DNA from: Streptomyces sp. XM4193
Lineage (GTDB): Bacteria > Actinomycetota > Actinomycetes > Streptomycetales > Streptomycetaceae
DNA: 64,000 nucleotides
Assembly (NCBI RefSeq): GCF_023072595.1
Contig: NZ_JALLGK010000001.1
Location: forward strand, 1,612,001-1,676,000
Direction: 5' to 3'
The position numbers were made by a program, and so were the translations under genes. Numbering within the stretch: the stretch's first letter is position 1; every line of letters begins with the position of its first letter. Below, one piece after another: positions 62,124 through 64,000 of the stretch. Under the pieces are notes generated by a model. It saw only the letters and a list, made by a program, of their open reading frames with translations, was not told the origin of the DNA and searched no databases.

Positions 62124-63383
62124 ATGCACGGCACATACGACCCGTCCGACACCGAGCGCTGGGAGCCGGAACCCGACAAGCGCCCCGGTCGCACCGCCTT
62201 CCAGCGCGACCGTGCCCGGGTGCTGCACTCCGCGGCCCTGCGCCGCCTCGCCGGCAAGACGCAGGTCGTCGCGCCCGGGTCGAGCGCGCACGCCTGGGAC
62301 GCCAGCCCGCGCACCCGGCTGACCCATTCGCTGGAGTGCGCCCAGATCGGACGGGACCTCGGCGCCGCGCTCGGCTGCGACCCGGAACTGGTCGAGGCCG
62401 CCTGTCTGGCGCACGACCTCGGCCATCCGCCGTTCGGCCACAACGGCGAGACGGCGCTGGACGAGATCGCCGAACCGTGCGGCGGGTTCGAGGGCAACGC
62501 GCAGTCGCTGCGGCTGCTGACCCGCATCGAGCCCAAGCACTTCACCGCCGACGGCCGCCCGGCCGGGCTCAACCTCACCCGCGCGGCACTCGACGCGGCC
62601 ACCAAGTACCCCTGGCACCAGGGCGGCCACCCCACCGATCCGCAGTCGCCGAAGTTCGGGGTGTACACCGACGACGTGCCCGTCTTCCAGTGGCTGCGCA
62701 AGGGGGCGTCGGCGTACCGCAAGTGCTTCGAGGCCCAGGTGATGGACTGGTCGGACGACGTCGCCTACTCCGTGCACGACGTCGAGGACGGACTGCACGC
62801 CGGCTACCTCGACCCCAACGCCCTCCTCGCCGGCCCCGAGCGCCGCGAGATCTTCGCCCTCGCCGCCGCGCGGTACGCCCCGGCCGACACCCACGAGGAC
62901 GAGTTGGCCGAGGCACTCGACCGGCTCCTGGACCAGGAGTGGTGGCCGCACGGCTACGACGGCACCGCGCCCGCCCAGGCGCGGCTGAAGGACGCCACCA
63001 GCCAGCTTATCGGCCGCTTCTGCCTCGGCGCCGAGTCCGCCACCCGCGCCGCGCACGGCGACGGCCCGCTGACCCGCTACCGGGCGGACCTGCTGGTGGA
63101 GCGGGGCGTGCGGCTGGAGTGCGCGGTGCTGAAGGCGGTCGCCGACCGCTTTGTGATGCAGCGCCCCGACCAGGAGCGGCTGCGTGCCGAACAGCGCGTC
63201 GTGCTGGGGGAGTTGGCACACGCCCTGCTGCTGCGCGCCCCCGACGGACTGGACCCGCAGTTCCGCGCCGAGTACGCACGGGCCGGTGACGACGCCGCCC
63301 GGGTGCGCGCGGTCGTGGACCAGATCGCCTGCCTGACCGACGCCTCCGCCCGCACCCTGCACGCCCGCCTCGGCCCGCACTGA
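62124..63383 (+). CDS. dgt: Deoxyguanosinetriphosphate triphosphohydrolase-like protein
   Basis: A 419-residue HD-domain enzyme. It opens with '[31 protein letters not shown]', the family's N-terminus; HD metal ligands follow in '[16 protein letters not shown]' (His) and '[18 protein letters not shown]' (HD, then the distal His). The Asp of the metal site is in '[13 protein letters not shown]'. It converts dGTP to deoxyguanosine and triphosphate, controlling the nucleotide pool. The start is ATG 62124; the frame upstream is unrelated. In streptomycetes dnaG follows nearby; it is not in the window. Confidence 0.92.
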   Translation: MHGTYDPSDTERWEPEPDKRPGRTAFQRDRARVLHSAALRRLAGKTQVVAPGSSAHAWDASPRTRLTHSLECAQIGRDLGAALGCDPELVEAACLAHDLGHPPFGHNGETALDEIAEPCGGFEGNAQSLRLLTRIEPKHFTADGRPAGLNLTRAALDAATKYPWHQGGHPTDPQSPKFGVYTDDVPVFQWLRKGASAYRKCFEAQVMDWSDDVAYSVHDVEDGLHAGYLDPNALLAGPERREIFALAAARYAPADTHEDELAEALDRLLDQEWWPHGYDGTAPAQARLKDATSQLIGRFCLGAESATRAAHGDGPLTRYRADLLVERGVRLECAVLKAVADRFVMQRPDQERLRAEQRVVLGELAHALLLRAPDGLDPQFRAEYARAGDDAARVRAVVDQIACLTDASARTLHARLGPH

Positions 63384-63623
63384 CAACCACCGCCCCACCC
63401 GCACCGCGCCCCGCGCCGACGCCCGCACAACCCGTGCGCCACACCCGCACCGCACCCGCCCCCCACCCGTACCGCGCCACGCGGTGAACGGCCCGCGCTC
63501 TTCCGGTGATCGCCCGGATGCGGGACGCTCCAGGGAGGGCCACCGCACCACGTGCCGTACGCACCGGAATCGGAATCGGCGTGCGGCAGGACGCGGGGCG
63601 CAACAGCAGCGAGGAGGCAACAC
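63384..63623. other. Intergenic region before the FAD oxidoreductase
   Basis: 240 bases, C/A-rich just after dgt, with no gene. The strong GAGGAGG site at 63611-63617 belongs to the next gene. No operator is recognised. Confidence 0.35.
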
Positions 63624-64000
63624 GTGGTGGACGCACATCGGACGTTCGTCATCATCGGCGCGGGGCTGGCCGGGGCGAAGGCAGCCGAGACCCTGAGGGC
63701 GGAGGGCTTCACCGGCCGCGTCATCCTCGTCGGGGACGAGCGCGACCACCCCTACGAGCGCCCGGCCCTGTCCAAGGGCTACCTCAACGGCGAGACGGAG
63801 CGCGAAAGCCTCCTCGTCCACGAACCGGCCTGGTACGCGCGCGAGCACATCGAGCTGCACCTCGGTCAGCCCGCGGTGCGGATCGACCGCCGGGCGCACG
63901 AGGTGACCCTCGGCGACGGCACCGTGCTGCCGTACGACGCGCTGCTGCTGGCCACCGGCGCCGAGCCGCGGCGCCTGGAGGTGCCCGGCACCCAGCTCGC
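63624..64000 (+). CDS. FAD-dependent pyridine nucleotide oxidoreductase, 5' part
   Basis: The frame from GTG 63624 (or 63627) runs off the window (125 codons seen). The FAD-binding Rossmann motif is 'FVIIGAGLAGAKAAETLR' (GxGxxGxxxxE), then 'DERDHPYERPALSKGYL', typical of ferredoxin-reductase-like proteins of the rubredoxin/BphA4 type, and 'LPYDALLLATGAEPRRL' (ATG motif). Such enzymes pass electrons from NAD(P)H to ferredoxin or rubredoxin, for example for P450s or desaturases. The C-terminus is outside. Confidence 0.85.
   Translation, partial: MVDAHRTFVIIGAGLAGAKAAETLRAEGFTGRVILVGDERDHPYERPALSKGYLNGETERESLLVHEPAWYAREHIELHLGQPAVRIDRRAHEVTLGDGTVLPYDALLLATGAEPRRLEVPGTQL

Overview
The window is very GC-rich, with strong third-position GC bias, many GTG starts and clear GGAGG ribosome sites. 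Its gene content (DasR-type chitinase operator, GTP-dependent PEP carboxykinase, tad pilus locus, DUF397/DUF5753 regulator pairs, mycosin/WXG module, DUF7224-like ABC cassette, dgt next to a sirohydrochlorin chelatase) points to a Streptomyces or close relative. This is inferred from gene families and order, not from a marker gene. I saw no rRNA, tRNA, CRISPR array or intact insertion sequence.

Layout. 0-6.2 kb: stress/accessory genes (SRPBCC protein, membrane protein, phospholipase D family, Dps) and a scrambled patch where a broken zeta-toxin fragment abuts a partial copy of the neighbouring Uma2 gene. 6.4-24 kb: housekeeping metabolism and secreted proteins (DUF255 thioredoxin-fold protein, AlaA-like aminotransferase, PEPCK, PAQR/hemolysin III, D-aminoacylase, D-serine-dehydratase-like enzyme, RidA, FG-GAP protein, trypsin-like protease, Nramp-like transporter, GH18 chitinase with a dre operator, P-loop NTPase). 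24.4-36.2 kb: a tad (Flp pilus) locus, with cpaB, tadZ, two TadE-like pseudopilins, cpaF/tadA, tadB, tadC, a receiver-only response regulator, a short Flp pilin, a TadG-like protein with an apparent 5' frameshift, a lipoprotein and an OmpA-domain protein. It ends at a perfect 16-bp hairpin shared with a convergent regulator pair.

36.3-38.0 kb: a DUF397 / XRE-DUF5753 / HATPase trio typical of streptomycete developmental regulators. 38.2-45.4 kb: a minus-strand type VII secretion-associated module (helical protein, proline-rich WXG protein, mycosin, WXG100-like protein, DUF1023 hydrolase, two paralogous lipoproteins and the remnant of a third). No core Ecc gene is present. The effector's 3' half and the lipoproteins are visibly lower in GC than the rest. 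45.6-49.3 kb: APH-like kinase, rhodanese, alpha/beta hydrolase and a Nudix-cytidine deaminase ORF.

49.8-52.9 kb: a secreted protein followed by a translationally coupled two-membrane-protein plus ABC-ATPase cassette. 53.0-58.0 kb: an ECF sigma factor with a membrane partner, divergent from a membrane-tethered sigma-like protein that overlaps a class A PBP-like protein whose transpeptidase motifs are destroyed. 58.2-64 kb: membrane protein, acyl-ACP desaturase with a palindromic operator, sirohydrochlorin chelatase, dGTPase and the start of an FAD oxidoreductase.

The most interesting threads are: the same palindrome (AACCTACG-N4-CGTAGGTT) upstream of the PAQR gene and of the desaturase, suggesting a membrane-fluidity regulon; the effector/lipoprotein array; the tethered sigma/dead-PBP pair; and the secreted-protein ABC cassette.
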